Shown one piece after another: positions 43,669 through 54,327 of a stretch of DNA of 64,000 bases; positions within the stretch are counted from its first letter, which is position 1; each line of letters opens with the position of its first letter. Location of the stretch: the NCBI GenBank assembly GCA_902566785.1, contig CACFKI010000001.1:1-64000 (forward strand), given 5' to 3'. A program made the translations under genes and the position numbers. The notes under the pieces were generated by a model. The model saw nothing but the letters and a program-made list of their open reading frames with translations, searched no databases and was not told where the DNA came from. The stretch comes from an uncultured Pelagibacteraceae bacterium. Its GTDB lineage: Bacteria > Pseudomonadota > Alphaproteobacteria > Pelagibacterales > Pelagibacteraceae.

Positions 43669-44833
43669 TTATTAATTTTTTATATTCTGAATAAGTAGAA
43701 AAACACATTTTTTCAACATTAAATTTGTTTATAACGTTTTTTCTACCCTCATTGCCCATAGATTTCAATGTTGTTTCGTCTAATTGAAATATGTGTGAAA
43801 GTTTATTGCTTAGATCATTAGTATCATTTGCTTTGAATAAAAAACCAGTCTTATTATCTACAATTGTTTCTTTTGCTCCCCCAAGATTACTCGCTAATAT
43901 TACTTTTTCCATTGCTTGAGCTTCCACTGCCACTCTGCCAAAAGCTTCTGGTTCAATTGCACAATTTACTACTATATCAGAAATTTTATATGCTAAAGGC
44001 ATATTTTTACAGTGTTCTATAAATAATATATCCTGAATTAATCTGTATTGTTCCACTAATCTTTGTATTTTTTTTTTATATATTTTCCTTCCTTGATCGC
44101 TACCTAGTATAATAACAAAGAATAATTTATCTGGATTTTTTTGTTTGAATTTATTCAATGCCTCAATGAACATTTCGTGACCTTTCCACGAGGTAAGTCT
44201 ACCTGGAAAAAGAATAATTTTTTTTTGGTAAAAACTTAAACTTTTATCTATTTTCCACTCATTCATAATTTTTAATTCTTCATTATTTTTAATTTTTGAT
44301 GAGTCAAAATATTCTAAGTTTATGCCTCTAAAAATTGTTAATAATCTCTGGTTTTTATTTAAATATTTTAAGTAATTCTCTTTAATGTGAGAAAAAATAA
44401 AATTAGAACCAGCTATAATCAAATCTGATTTTACCATTACAGAATTATAATATTTTTTTATTGAACTATTGAACTTATAAGTTCCATGAAATGTTGTAAC
44501 AAACTTTATTCTTGTAATTTTTGAAGCCATCAGACAAGACCAGCCAGGCGCACGACTTCTAGCATGTATAATGTTAATTCTAAATAAAAGAATTAAAAAA
44601 ATAATTATTATTGTATTTATTAAGATTAAAATTGGATTCTTGCTTTGAACAGGCAGTCTTATTAATTTAACTTTATTTTTATCAATATATTTTAAAAGAG
44701 GACCACCACTAGTGACAATATAAGATTTTGAACCTTGTTCGTTTAAATAATGAGCTAAATCATAACATCCAGTTTCAGCTCCCCCATAACCCAATTTAGG
44801 AATAACTTGTAAAACTTTTAATTTAGATGACAT
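43661..44833 (-). CDS. Group 1 / GT4 glycosyltransferase
   Basis: VIPKLGYGGAETGCYDLAHYL, HARSRAPGWSCLMA, LFPGRLTSWKGHEMFIEAL, EPEAFGRVAVEAQAMEKVILAS. Confidence 0.88.
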   Translation of the reverse strand: MSSKLKVLQVIPKLGYGGAETGCYDLAHYLNEQGSKSYIVTSGGPLLKYIDKNKVKLIRLPVQSKNPILILINTIIIIFLILLFRINIIHARSRAPGWSCLMASKITRIKFVTTFHGTYKFNSSIKKYYNSVMVKSDLIIAGSNFIFSHIKENYLKYLNKNQRLLTIFRGINLEYFDSSKIKNNEELKIMNEWKIDKSLSFYQKKIILFPGRLTSWKGHEMFIEALNKFKQKNPDKLFFVIILGSDQGRKIYKKKIQRLVEQYRLIQDILFIEHCKNMPLAYKISDIVVNCAIEPEAFGRVAVEAQAMEKVILASNLGGAKETIVDNKTGFLFKANDTNDLSNKLSHIFQLDETTLKSMGNEGRKNVINKFNVEKMCFSTYSEYKKLINA

Positions 44834-44875
44834 TTGATAAGATTATATATTAAGAATTAATCTATATAAACTTTA

Positions 44876-45631
44876 ATGAATAATTTTAAATTTTTAAAAG
44901 TAGCTTCTAATATAAAAATAAGGTTTTTAAGGAATAAATACAAAAATTTGCCATTTGTAGTTTTTTTACATGGATTCAAATCAGACTTGGAGGGAAAAAA
45001 ACCTTCTACATTAGTCAAATATTGTAATTCAAAAAAAATAGGTTTTTTAGCATTGGAATATTCGGGACATGGAAAATCTTCAGGTAAATTTATAAATGGA
45101 AATATTACTAAATGGTCAAATCAAACTACATATGTAATAAAAAAAATAGTAAAAAAAAATGACTTTATTTTAGTTGGTTCAAGTATGGGATCGTGGATAT
45201 CAATGAAACAATTTAGAATTTTTAAAAATCAAATTATTGGATTTTTAGGTATTGGTTCAGCACCAGAATTTCTAGAACATTTAATGTGGAAAAAATTTTC
45301 AAAGAAAATCAAAAAAGAAATTATTAAAAATAAAGTTTATAACTTAAAACATGGAAGTTATGAATATCCAATAACTTATCAATTAATTAAAGATGGAAGA
45401 GATAACAAAGTGCTCAATAAAAAAATTGATTACTTAAAAAATGTTACTATGATACATGGAAGTAAGGATGAAGTAGTTCCGATAAGTTTTTCAAGAAAAA
45501 TATTAAAAATATTTTCAAAATCAAAAAAAAAATTGCTTATCATTAAAAATGGAGATCATAGTTTATCTTCAAAGAAAAATTTAAAAAAAATTATAAGAGA
45601 ATTAGACTTGATTGTTTCTACACAATCTTAA
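44876..45631 (+). CDS. Alpha/beta hydrolase
   Basis: VVFLHGFKSDLEGKK, LALEYSGHGKSSGKF, LVGSSMGSWISM, MIHGSKDEVVPI, NGDHSL. Confidence 0.85.
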   Translation: MNNFKFLKVASNIKIRFLRNKYKNLPFVVFLHGFKSDLEGKKPSTLVKYCNSKKIGFLALEYSGHGKSSGKFINGNITKWSNQTTYVIKKIVKKNDFILVGSSMGSWISMKQFRIFKNQIIGFLGIGSAPEFLEHLMWKKFSKKIKKEIIKNKVYNLKHGSYEYPITYQLIKDGRDNKVLNKKIDYLKNVTMIHGSKDEVVPISFSRKILKIFSKSKKKLLIIKNGDHSLSSKKNLKKIIRELDLIVSTQS

Positions 45632-48600
45632 ACTGCAATATCAACCTTAGATTTTAGTGAAATTGGATTTTTAAGTTTGTTTAACATTTCTTTCGGGCAC
45701 ACTTGAAAAAAACTATCTTTTTCAATATCAAAATTCTCTAATATATTTTTAGCTATCTTTGAGCCAGTTTCTTCAAAATGTCTTTTAATTAAATTTTTTA
45801 AATAGTTTTCCCAATATTCTGTTTCTATTCTTTGCCATATAACTGTTTCAGGGTTTACTTTTTTTTCAAAATCATTTGTTTTATCATATATAAATGCCAT
45901 TCCTCCAGTCATGCCAGCTGCAAAATTATCTCCAACATCACCTAAAATTACGACATTCCCACCAGTCATATACTCACAACCATTAGAGTCACATCCTTCA
46001 ATTACAGAAGTTGCTCCAGAATTTCTTACCGCAAATCTTTCCCCTGCCTGACCTGAGGCAAATAAATAACCAGATGTAGCACCATACAATACAGTATTTC
46101 CAATAATAGTATTTTGATTTGAAATAAGATTACTTTCATCTTGTAATTTTATAGCAATTGTTGCTCCTGACAATCCTTTAGCAACATAATCATTAGCATC
46201 ACCTTTTAAATTTAATTTAAGGCCTTTTATTCCAAAAGCACCAAAAGACTGCCCTGCAGACCCTTTGAAATTTAATGTATATTTATTTTCATGTAATTTA
46301 TTGTCTCCAAATTTTTTATACAATTCATATGATATTCTTGTACCTACTGCACGATCTGTATTTTTAATTTCATAAATTTTTTTGAAATTTTCATTTTTAT
46401 TTATTAATTCATTAATTTCAGGCCATATTTTTTGATCAATAGTTTCTGGAACCTGAATTATTGAATTATCTTCACAATATCTTTTTTTTTCACCTGGATC
46501 AGTCTGCACAAATAGTGGGTTTAAATCTAAATCATCTAAATTTGGAGATCCTTTGCTTATCTGTTTAAGTAAATCAGTTCTACCTATAATTTCATTTAAA
46601 TTTTTAAAACCTAATTCTGCTAAAATTTCTCTTACCTCTTGCGCAACAAAAGAGAACAAATTTACAACCTTTTCAGGTGTTCCACTAAATTTTTTTCTTA
46701 ATTCTTCATCCTGGGTACATACTCCAACTGGACATGTATTTGAGTGACATTGTCTAACCATAATACATCCCATCGCAACAAGTGCCGTAGTAGCAATACC
46801 AAATTCTTCAGCTCCCATCATTGCTGCAATAACTACATCCCTTCCAGTTTTAATACCTCCATCAGTTCTTAAAGTCACAGAATGTCTTAAATTGTTTAGA
46901 GTTAAAACTTGGTTTGCCTCTGTTAAACCCATCTCCCAAGGTACTCCGACATATTTAACACTTGTTTGGGGTGTAGCACCAGTTCCTCCATTATGACCTG
47001 AAATTAAAATTATATCAGCTTTTGCCTTTGCAACACCTGCTGCAATAGTTCCAACGCCAGAAGAGGCAACAAGCTTTACTCCTACTCGCGCTTTAGGATT
47101 AATTTGTTTCAAATCATAAATCAATTGCGCAAGATCTTCTATTGAATAAATATCATGATGAGGCGGAGGAGAAATTAATGTAACACCTGGCGTTGAATGC
47201 CTTAATTTTGCAATTTCCTCTGTAACCTTAAAACCAGGTAATTGACCCCCTTCTCCAGGTTTCGCTCCTTGAGCAATTTTAATTTCTATTTCATTACAAT
47301 TATTAAGATAATCTATTGTAACTCCAAATCTTGCTGAAGCTATTTGTTTAACTCTAGAATTTGCTGAGTCACCATTTTCTAAAACTTTGAATCTATTTTT
47401 ATCCTCTCCACCCTCTCCACTGCAAGAAGCACCTTTAATTCTATTCATGGCTATTGCTAGTGTTTCATGTGCTTCTTTAGACAATGCTCCATGTGACATG
47501 CTCCCACTTCCAAATCTTTTAAGAATATTATTAATTGGCTCAACTTCATTTATGTCAATTTTAGTTTCTTTTTTAAAATCAACAAGGTCTCTTAAATTTA
47601 TTGGAGGTAAATCATAAATACCTTTGGCATATTTTTTATACAAATCATAAGAATTTTTTGTTACCGCTGTTTGCAATAAATGAATTAATTTTCCTTGGTA
47701 TTGGTGTGTTTCACCATTTTTTCTATATCTATACAAACCACCTATTGGAAGAACATTGCTTTTATTTTCAAAAGCTTTTTCATGGTTTGCTCTAATTTTT
47801 TTTTCTATTCCAATTAAGCCTATACCAGATATCTTTGATAAAACTCCTGGGAAATAATCGTTAACAATTGATCTGCTTAATCCTACTGTTTCAAAATTAC
47901 AACCACCCCTATACGAACTAATAACAGAAATACCCATTTTTGACATGATTTTTAAAAGACCAGAATTAATTGATTTGATGTATTTACTTACACATTCATC
48001 GTAATTAAGTTTTCCAAATAGATTTTTCGAAAATCTACTAAAAATACTATCTAATGCTAAATAAGGATTTACAGTGGTTGCACCAACTCCAATCAAAGTA
48101 GCAAATGAGTGGGTATCTAATGCCTCACCAGATTGAACATTTATAGAAACATAGCCTCTTAATTTTTGGTTAATTAAATAAGTATTTATAGCACCAACGC
48201 ATAAAAGCATCGGAACTGGTAACAAATCTATTGAAACATTTTTATCAGAAAGAACTAATTGGGTAATCCCTTTTCTAACAGCTATTTCTGCCTCACTTTT
48301 AATTCTATTAATTGAGTCCTCTAAATTCTCCTCACTCTTAAAAGTACAATCTATAACCTCATAATTATTTCCAAAATAATTTAAAAAATTACTAAACTGC
48401 GAATTCGATAAAATTGGACTTTCTAATACGTAGATATTTTTTTCTGTAAGATTATTAAAGTCTAGTATATTCCCTAAATTACCAAATCTGGTTTTTAAAC
48501 TCATCACTTTATTTTCCCTGAGAGAGTCAATCGGAGGGTTCGTAACCTGACTAAAGTTCTGTCTAAAAAAATGATAAAGTGGTCTATATTTATCTGATAA

Positions 48601-50127
48601 TACTGCTAATGGGGTATCATCACCCATCGATCCAGTAGCCTCTTTAGCGTCCTCTACCATTGGATGTAAAATTAATTCCAGATCTTCTAAACTAACTCCA
48701 AAGCAATGTTGCTTTTGCCTTAGATCCTCTCCCTCGAACAAGCTTTTTTCGTTCTTAATTGTTAATTTTTTATCAAGATCAATTATTTGGTTATTAAAAT
48801 GTTTATATTCTTTAGCTAAAAAATTTTTAATTTGATTATTTTTATATATTTTTCCTTTTTCTAATCTTACACCCAGCACATCCCCTGGTCCCAGTCTTCC
48901 TTTTGAAATTATTAATTTTTCATTGAACTCTATCATTCCTGTTTCCGATCCAGCGAATAACAATTTATCTTTCGTAATTGAATATCTCAAAGGTCTAAGA
49001 CCATTTCTATCATTTGCAACAATTGCCCATTCATTATCTGTTGCTGCTATAGCAGCAGGTCCATCCCATGGTTCCATTGTACTATTTAAAAAATTAAATA
49101 ATTGTTGTTGATCTCTTGATAAAATTTTACTTTTTTTTGACCAAGCATCAGGTATTAACATGAGTTTTGCTAAAGGTGCTGATTGACCAGATACATTCAA
49201 TAGTTCAAAAACATTATCTAATGAAGCAGAGTCTGAATTTCCAGATGGAATGACTGGTTTTAGATTTTCCATATCCTCAAATAATGGACTGAACATTTCT
49301 TGTTCATGAACCTTCATCCAATTAATATTTCCTTTTAGGGTATTTATTTCTCCATTATGTGCTAAAGATCTAAAAGGCTGAGCTAAGTCCCAACTAGGAG
49401 CTGTATTCGTAGAAAATCTTTGGTGAAATATTGCAAACCTTGATATAAATCTTTTATCTTTCAAATCAACATAAAAATCAGATAAAGCCTCAGCAAGAAA
49501 CATGCCTTTATAAATAATTGATTTAGAACTAAATGAACAAATATAAAAATTATTTAAATTACTTTTTGTTGCCTCTTTTTCAATTATTCTTCTAGCTTCA
49601 TACAACTTTACATCTAAATCTTTTCCTATTTTAGATTTATCATTATGTTTAAATAAAACCTGTGCTATTTCTGGTCTTGTAATTTCTGCTTTTTCTCCCA
49701 GGACACTTGGATTAACTGGCACCTGTCTCCATCCATAGATATTAAAATTTTTTTTTGTAAGAACACTCTCGATAATTGTTCTACATTGCTCTTGCGCAGC
49801 ATAATTATTTCTTGGAAGAAAGACCATCCCTACGCATACCTCGCTATTATCATGTTTGTGACCAGTGTTTTCTATTTTCTCAATAAAAAAATCTTGTGGA
49901 ATTTCTATATGAATTCCTGCACCATCTCCTGTCTTGCCATCAGCATCAACTGCACCTCTGTGCCATACAGCTTTGAGAGCTTCAATTCCATATTCTACTA
50001 CTTTTCTTGACTTCCTACCCTCAGTTGATGCTACTAAACCTACTCCACACGCATCATGCTCTTGGTTTTCATGATAAATATTATTTTTTTTTAATAAATT
50101 TTGGTTTTTTTTTCTTAAATTTTTCAC
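45628..50127 (-). CDS. gltB: Glutamate synthase large subunit
   Basis: 1499 aa; HDACGVGLVASTEGRKSRKVVEYGIEAL; FMN/Fe-S and GXGXG C-terminal motifs. Confidence 0.98.
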   Translation of the reverse strand: MKNLRKKNQNLLKKNNIYHENQEHDACGVGLVASTEGRKSRKVVEYGIEALKAVWHRGAVDADGKTGDGAGIHIEIPQDFFIEKIENTGHKHDNSEVCVGMVFLPRNNYAAQEQCRTIIESVLTKKNFNIYGWRQVPVNPSVLGEKAEITRPEIAQVLFKHNDKSKIGKDLDVKLYEARRIIEKEATKSNLNNFYICSFSSKSIIYKGMFLAEALSDFYVDLKDKRFISRFAIFHQRFSTNTAPSWDLAQPFRSLAHNGEINTLKGNINWMKVHEQEMFSPLFEDMENLKPVIPSGNSDSASLDNVFELLNVSGQSAPLAKLMLIPDAWSKKSKILSRDQQQLFNFLNSTMEPWDGPAAIAATDNEWAIVANDRNGLRPLRYSITKDKLLFAGSETGMIEFNEKLIISKGRLGPGDVLGVRLEKGKIYKNNQIKNFLAKEYKHFNNQIIDLDKKLTIKNEKSLFEGEDLRQKQHCFGVSLEDLELILHPMVEDAKEATGSMGDDTPLAVLSDKYRPLYHFFRQNFSQVTNPPIDSLRENKVMSLKTRFGNLGNILDFNNLTEKNIYVLESPILSNSQFSNFLNYFGNNYEVIDCTFKSEENLEDSINRIKSEAEIAVRKGITQLVLSDKNVSIDLLPVPMLLCVGAINTYLINQKLRGYVSINVQSGEALDTHSFATLIGVGATTVNPYLALDSIFSRFSKNLFGKLNYDECVSKYIKSINSGLLKIMSKMGISVISSYRGGCNFETVGLSRSIVNDYFPGVLSKISGIGLIGIEKKIRANHEKAFENKSNVLPIGGLYRYRKNGETHQYQGKLIHLLQTAVTKNSYDLYKKYAKGIYDLPPINLRDLVDFKKETKIDINEVEPINNILKRFGSGSMSHGALSKEAHETLAIAMNRIKGASCSGEGGEDKNRFKVLENGDSANSRVKQIASARFGVTIDYLNNCNEIEIKIAQGAKPGEGGQLPGFKVTEEIAKLRHSTPGVTLISPPPHHDIYSIEDLAQLIYDLKQINPKARVGVKLVASSGVGTIAAGVAKAKADIILISGHNGGTGATPQTSVKYVGVPWEMGLTEANQVLTLNNLRHSVTLRTDGGIKTGRDVVIAAMMGAEEFGIATTALVAMGCIMVRQCHSNTCPVGVCTQDEELRKKFSGTPEKVVNLFSFVAQEVREILAELGFKNLNEIIGRTDLLKQISKGSPNLDDLDLNPLFVQTDPGEKKRYCEDNSIIQVPETIDQKIWPEINELINKNENFKKIYEIKNTDRAVGTRISYELYKKFGDNKLHENKYTLNFKGSAGQSFGAFGIKGLKLNLKGDANDYVAKGLSGATIAIKLQDESNLISNQNTIIGNTVLYGATSGYLFASGQAGERFAVRNSGATSVIEGCDSNGCEYMTGGNVVILGDVGDNFAAGMTGGMAFIYDKTNDFEKKVNPETVIWQRIETEYWENYLKNLIKRHFEETGSKIAKNILENFDIEKDSFFQVCPKEMLNKLKNPISLKSKVDIAV

Positions 50128-51551
50128 GCTACAATTTTACTTTCTTTAGCTTTAGATTTTAAATATTGATCAATAGATATTGCTACGTCCCTTCCATCTT
50201 TAATTGCCCATACGACTAATGATGCACCTCTGACTATATCTCCCGCAGCGAAGACACCAGACAAATTTGTTTCCATTGAATTAAAATCTATTTTCACTGT
50301 TCCCCATTTGGTAACTTGTAAATCTTTTTCATTAAATAAATAAGGAAGATCCTCTGGATCAAAACCAAGAGCTTTAATTACCATATCAGTTCTTAGTTTA
50401 AATTCTGAATTTTCATCTACTATAGGTTTTCTTCTTCCAGAATCATCTGGATCTCCAAGTTTCATTTTATTAACAACTAAATTTTCAATTTTATTTATAC
50501 CTTCAAATTTTTTTGGTCCTGATAGCCAAATAAATTCTACACCTTCTTCTTCGGCATTTGACACTTCTCTTGCAGAACCTGGCATATTTTCTTTATCTCT
50601 TCTATATAGGCATTTTACAGACTTTGCATTTTGTCTTATAGAAGTTCTCACACAATCCATTGCAGTATCTCCTCCTCCAATTACGATTACATCCTTACCC
50701 TCAGCATTTAAAGCTCCATTATCAAATTGCTCTACTTTGTCTCCTAAACCTTTTTTATTTGAAGCAGTTAAAAAATCCATTGCAGGAAAAATATTATTTA
50801 GGTCACTTCCTGGAATTTCTATTTCTCTAGGTTTATACACTCCCGTAGCAATCAAAATTGCATCATGTTTTGCTCTTAATTCTTTTAGAGTTGCATCTTT
50901 ACCAACCTCAAAATTTTGAATAAATTTAATTCCACTGTCCTTTAATAAATTTGTTCTTCTCTCAACAACAAATTTTTCTAATTTGAAGTTAGGTATTCCA
51001 TAAATTAAAAGTCCTCCAGGGCGATCATATCTATCGTAAATTGTAATTTTATATCCATCTTTTCTTAATTGTTCTGCACAAGCAAGTCCTGCTGGACCCG
51101 CACCGATTATTCCAATAGATTGACTCTTTTCTTGTTTAATTTTGATTGGTTTAACCCAATTCTTCTCCCATGCATTTTCTGTTATAAATTTTTCTATTGA
51201 TCCTATAGTAACTGTACCGTGTCCTGACTGTTCAATAACACAATTTCCCTCACATAACCTATCCTGAGGGCAAATTCTTCCACAGACTTCAGGCATATTA
51301 TTAGTGCTTTGAGATAGTTCGTAAGCCTCTTGAAGTCTTCCCTCTGCAGTTAATTTTAACCAATCAGGTATATTATTACTTAAAGGACAATGAACTTGGC
51401 AAAAGGGCACTCCACACTGAGAACATCTACTGGATTGTTCTTTTGCTCTATCTTGAATAAATTCATTATATATTTCATTAAAATCATCTTTTCTATCCAA
51501 AACTTCCCTTTTAGGTGGGTTTTGTTGACCTAATTTTGTAAATTTTAACAT
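50124..51551 (-). CDS. gltD: Glutamate synthase small subunit
   Basis: CSQCGVPFCQVHCPLSNNIPDWL, IIGAGPAGLACAEQLRKDGYKITIYDRYDRPGGLLIYGIP. Start set at MLKFTKLGQQ. Confidence 0.97.
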   Translation of the reverse strand: MLKFTKLGQQNPPKREVLDRKDDFNEIYNEFIQDRAKEQSSRCSQCGVPFCQVHCPLSNNIPDWLKLTAEGRLQEAYELSQSTNNMPEVCGRICPQDRLCEGNCVIEQSGHGTVTIGSIEKFITENAWEKNWVKPIKIKQEKSQSIGIIGAGPAGLACAEQLRKDGYKITIYDRYDRPGGLLIYGIPNFKLEKFVVERRTNLLKDSGIKFIQNFEVGKDATLKELRAKHDAILIATGVYKPREIEIPGSDLNNIFPAMDFLTASNKKGLGDKVEQFDNGALNAEGKDVIVIGGGDTAMDCVRTSIRQNAKSVKCLYRRDKENMPGSAREVSNAEEEGVEFIWLSGPKKFEGINKIENLVVNKMKLGDPDDSGRRKPIVDENSEFKLRTDMVIKALGFDPEDLPYLFNEKDLQVTKWGTVKIDFNSMETNLSGVFAAGDIVRGASLVVWAIKDGRDVAISIDQYLKSKAKESKIVA

Positions 51552-51739
51552 TTTTTCAGGCATTTCGGCTGCAACATATATCAAATTTAGATCAGATAAA
51601 CACCTATTTAGGTAATAAAAACTGTCCTTTATTTGTTAAAATACCTAATTTATATGCGCTTTTTAACTATTTTGCATGGCTGTTATGCATTCATGTAATT
51701 GCTTTATTTTGCAAATAAATTGTTTAGGAAGAGTAATTA

Positions 51740-52507
51740 ATGATTTCTGATTATTTACAAGCAATTTTTTTAGCTTTTGTGCAAGGGGTTTCTGAATTTA
51801 TTCCTGTGAGTTCCTCTGCTCATTTAGTCATCTTTTCTGAGTTTTTAAATTTTAATGGTCAATCTTTGATTTTCGATGTTGGTCTACACCTTGGATCATT
51901 AATAGCAATAATATTCTTTTTTAGAAATGATCTGCTTAAAATTAAAAGTAATAAGAAACTTTTAAAACTAATAATAATAGGATCTTTGCCTTTAATAATA
52001 TTTGGTTATTATTTTATTAGTTTTGGAATAATTAATATTTTAAGAAATATTGAAGTAATAGGTTGGTCTACTTTAGTTTTTGGTTTACTTTTATATTATG
52101 CTGATAGTTTTAAGGTTGCAAAAAATTTAGATAAAGACCTCAATACAAAGAATATTCTTATAATCGGAATGATGCAGGTTTTATCTTTAATGCCAGGGGT
52201 GAGTAGATCTGGAATTATTATTACTGTAGGAAGATTGTTAAATTTTAATAGGGAAGACTCTGTCAAAATTTCTTTTTTTTTATCAATACCTGCTCTTTTA
52301 GGTGCAAGTATAATATCAATCAAAGATGTTACTAATGAAAGTTTTGAATTTAATATGTTATTATTAATTTCAATATTAGTTTCGTTTATATTTTCATATT
52401 TAACTATTAAATATTTATTAATTTACGTCCAAAAATTTTCTATGAAGATATTTGTAGTTTATAGAATAATATTATCTTTTTTTATTTTTTTTATTATTTA
52501 TACTTAA
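51740..52507 (+). CDS. uppP: Undecaprenyl-diphosphatase (BacA/UppP)
   Basis: FVQGVSEFIPVSSSAHLVIFSEFL, LMPGVSRSGIIITVGRLL. Confidence 0.96.
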   Translation: MISDYLQAIFLAFVQGVSEFIPVSSSAHLVIFSEFLNFNGQSLIFDVGLHLGSLIAIIFFFRNDLLKIKSNKKLLKLIIIGSLPLIIFGYYFISFGIINILRNIEVIGWSTLVFGLLLYYADSFKVAKNLDKDLNTKNILIIGMMQVLSLMPGVSRSGIIITVGRLLNFNREDSVKISFFLSIPALLGASIISIKDVTNESFEFNMLLLISILVSFIFSYLTIKYLLIYVQKFSMKIFVVYRIILSFFIFFIIYT

Positions 52508-53391
52508 TTTTTTTTAAATCCTGGAGCCAACTGAGAAAATAATACTCCAACTAATATTAATGAACATCCTATAATATTGTTTATATTTAAATATTGACTT
52601 AATAAAATCCAAGCCGCAAGCGTAGCGATTACACCTTCTAATGAAAAAATTATAGCTGCTGGTGCAGGAGTTATATTTTTTTGTGCATATATTTGTAAAA
52701 CAAAAGCTATTCCTCCAGAAAGAACTCCAGCATATAATATTTGTATTTTTTGCGCAAAAATATTTGAGAAAATAAATTCTTCAAAAATTAAAGCTAGTAT
52801 AATTGAAAAAAAAGATACTATAAACGTTTGTATTATTCCAACAAAAATTGGAATGTCAAATTTTTGGACTATTTTGCCGATAAAAATAATATGTAAACTC
52901 CAAAACAAAGCTCCGATAATTACTAGTAAATCTCCAAGTCTTACAGTTGAGTCATAAAAATCAGTTAAGAAATATCCTCCTACTACGCAGATAACTACTG
53001 AAGGCCAAATGCTCCAATGAATTGGAAACTTATATAAAAAAAAAATTATTATAGGTACCATTGGCACATAAAAAATTGTAAAAAATGCAGCATTTGCAAC
53101 ATCTGTGTAAAGAAGTGCGATTTGTTGAAATACAGTTCCACCAAAAAGAAAAAGTCCAACTAAAAAGGTATTTACTACAAAATATTTTTTATCTTTATTA
53201 ATTTCTTGGATAATTTTCTTACTCTCAAAAATTAAAAAAAAAGGGACCAGAGCTAATAAACCAGCAAAAAATCTGATACCATTAAAAACATATGGCCCAA
53301 TTAATTCCATTCCTGTATCTTGAGCTATAAAAGTAGTCCCCCAAATGAAAGTGCAAATAAGTGCACTTAATAATGATATAGATTTTGACAT
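52504..53391 (-). CDS. EamA/DMT-family transporter
   Basis: About 10 TM; LICTFIWGTTFIAQDTGMELIGP, FSLEGVIATLAAWILLSQ. Confidence 0.9.
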   Translation of the reverse strand: MSKSISLLSALICTFIWGTTFIAQDTGMELIGPYVFNGIRFFAGLLALVPFFLIFESKKIIQEINKDKKYFVVNTFLVGLFLFGGTVFQQIALLYTDVANAAFFTIFYVPMVPIIIFFLYKFPIHWSIWPSVVICVVGGYFLTDFYDSTVRLGDLLVIIGALFWSLHIIFIGKIVQKFDIPIFVGIIQTFIVSFFSIILALIFEEFIFSNIFAQKIQILYAGVLSGGIAFVLQIYAQKNITPAPAAIIFSLEGVIATLAAWILLSQYLNINNIIGCSLILVGVLFSQLAPGFKKN

Positions 53392-53394
53392 AAA

Positions 53395-54327
53395 TTAAAA
53401 AGCAAGGTTATAAGCAAAATTACTACCTAAAATTTCTTTCAAAGCATTACAAAATTTTGCAGCCTCAGCTCCATCTATAATTCTGTGATCATAAGATAAA
53501 GAAATTGGAAGAACAGTTCTAGGGTGAAAACTGTTTTTAAAATATAGTTGTTTTTTATAAGATCGCCCTATTCCTAAAATTGCAACCTCTGGAAAATTTA
53601 TTATTGGTGTAAAGTATGTACCTCCAATTCCTCCAAGACTAGTTATAGTAATTGATCCACCAAAAAATTCTTTTTTATTAATTTTTAATTTTCTACTTAA
53701 ATCACTAATTTCTTTTAGTTCATTTGCGATTTCTTTTATTTTCTTTTGATCAACATTTCTTATCTTTGGAACCATTAAACCGTGTGGAGTATCAACAGCA
53801 ATACCTATATGAAAATATTTTTTAATTGTAATTTTCCCGTTATCAATATCATCAATTGATGAGTTGAATGATGGAAAATTTTTTAAATTGTTAGTCAAAG
53901 CTTTTGCAATAAAAGCTAAAGGTGTTATTTTAATTTTTTCTCCAGTGACTGAATCAAATAAACTATTTCTGAATTCCTCTAGTTCAGTAATGTCAATTTC
54001 ATCATGGTGTGTTACATGAGGAATAGTATTCCATGAATTTGTTAAATGCGGAGCTGCAATTCTTTTTACTCTTGGAATATCTTTGATTTCAACTTTACCA
54101 AAATCAGAATGCTCATATTCTGGTTTTATATTTTTTTTTTCGCTTTTTACATTTGGTATATTTAATTCACTGGTATTTTTGATTTTAGAATTTATATAAT
54201 TTTTTATATCCTGTTCTGTTACTCTTCCACCTCTTTCAGAGCCAACGATTTGATTTATGTTGGCACCAAGTTCTCTTGCAAACTTCCTTACTTTTGGGCT
54301 TGCAGAGATTTTTTTTGTGTCTGACAT
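53395..54327 (-). CDS. Pyruvate dehydrogenase E2 (dihydrolipoamide acetyltransferase) lacking a lipoyl domain
   Basis: 310 aa starting directly with the peripheral subunit-binding domain (ASPKVRKFARELGANINQIVGSERGGRVTEQDIKNYI), then catalytic domain to LPISLSYDHRIIDGAEAAKFCNAL. Confidence 0.9.
   Translation of the reverse strand: MSDTKKISASPKVRKFARELGANINQIVGSERGGRVTEQDIKNYINSKIKNTSELNIPNVKSEKKNIKPEYEHSDFGKVEIKDIPRVKRIAAPHLTNSWNTIPHVTHHDEIDITELEEFRNSLFDSVTGEKIKITPLAFIAKALTNNLKNFPSFNSSIDDIDNGKITIKKYFHIGIAVDTPHGLMVPKIRNVDQKKIKEIANELKEISDLSRKLKINKKEFFGGSITITSLGGIGGTYFTPIINFPEVAILGIGRSYKKQLYFKNSFHPRTVLPISLSYDHRIIDGAEAAKFCNALKEILGSNFAYNLAF

Noticed and set aside
46553-50010. Several plus ORFs inside gltB
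   Set aside because: Antisense to gltB; no independent evidence.
51677-51690. Possible sigma-54 promoter upstream of gltD/uppP (TGGC...TGCAT)
   Set aside because: GG-to-GC spacing is 7 nt rather than the required 10; likely chance.
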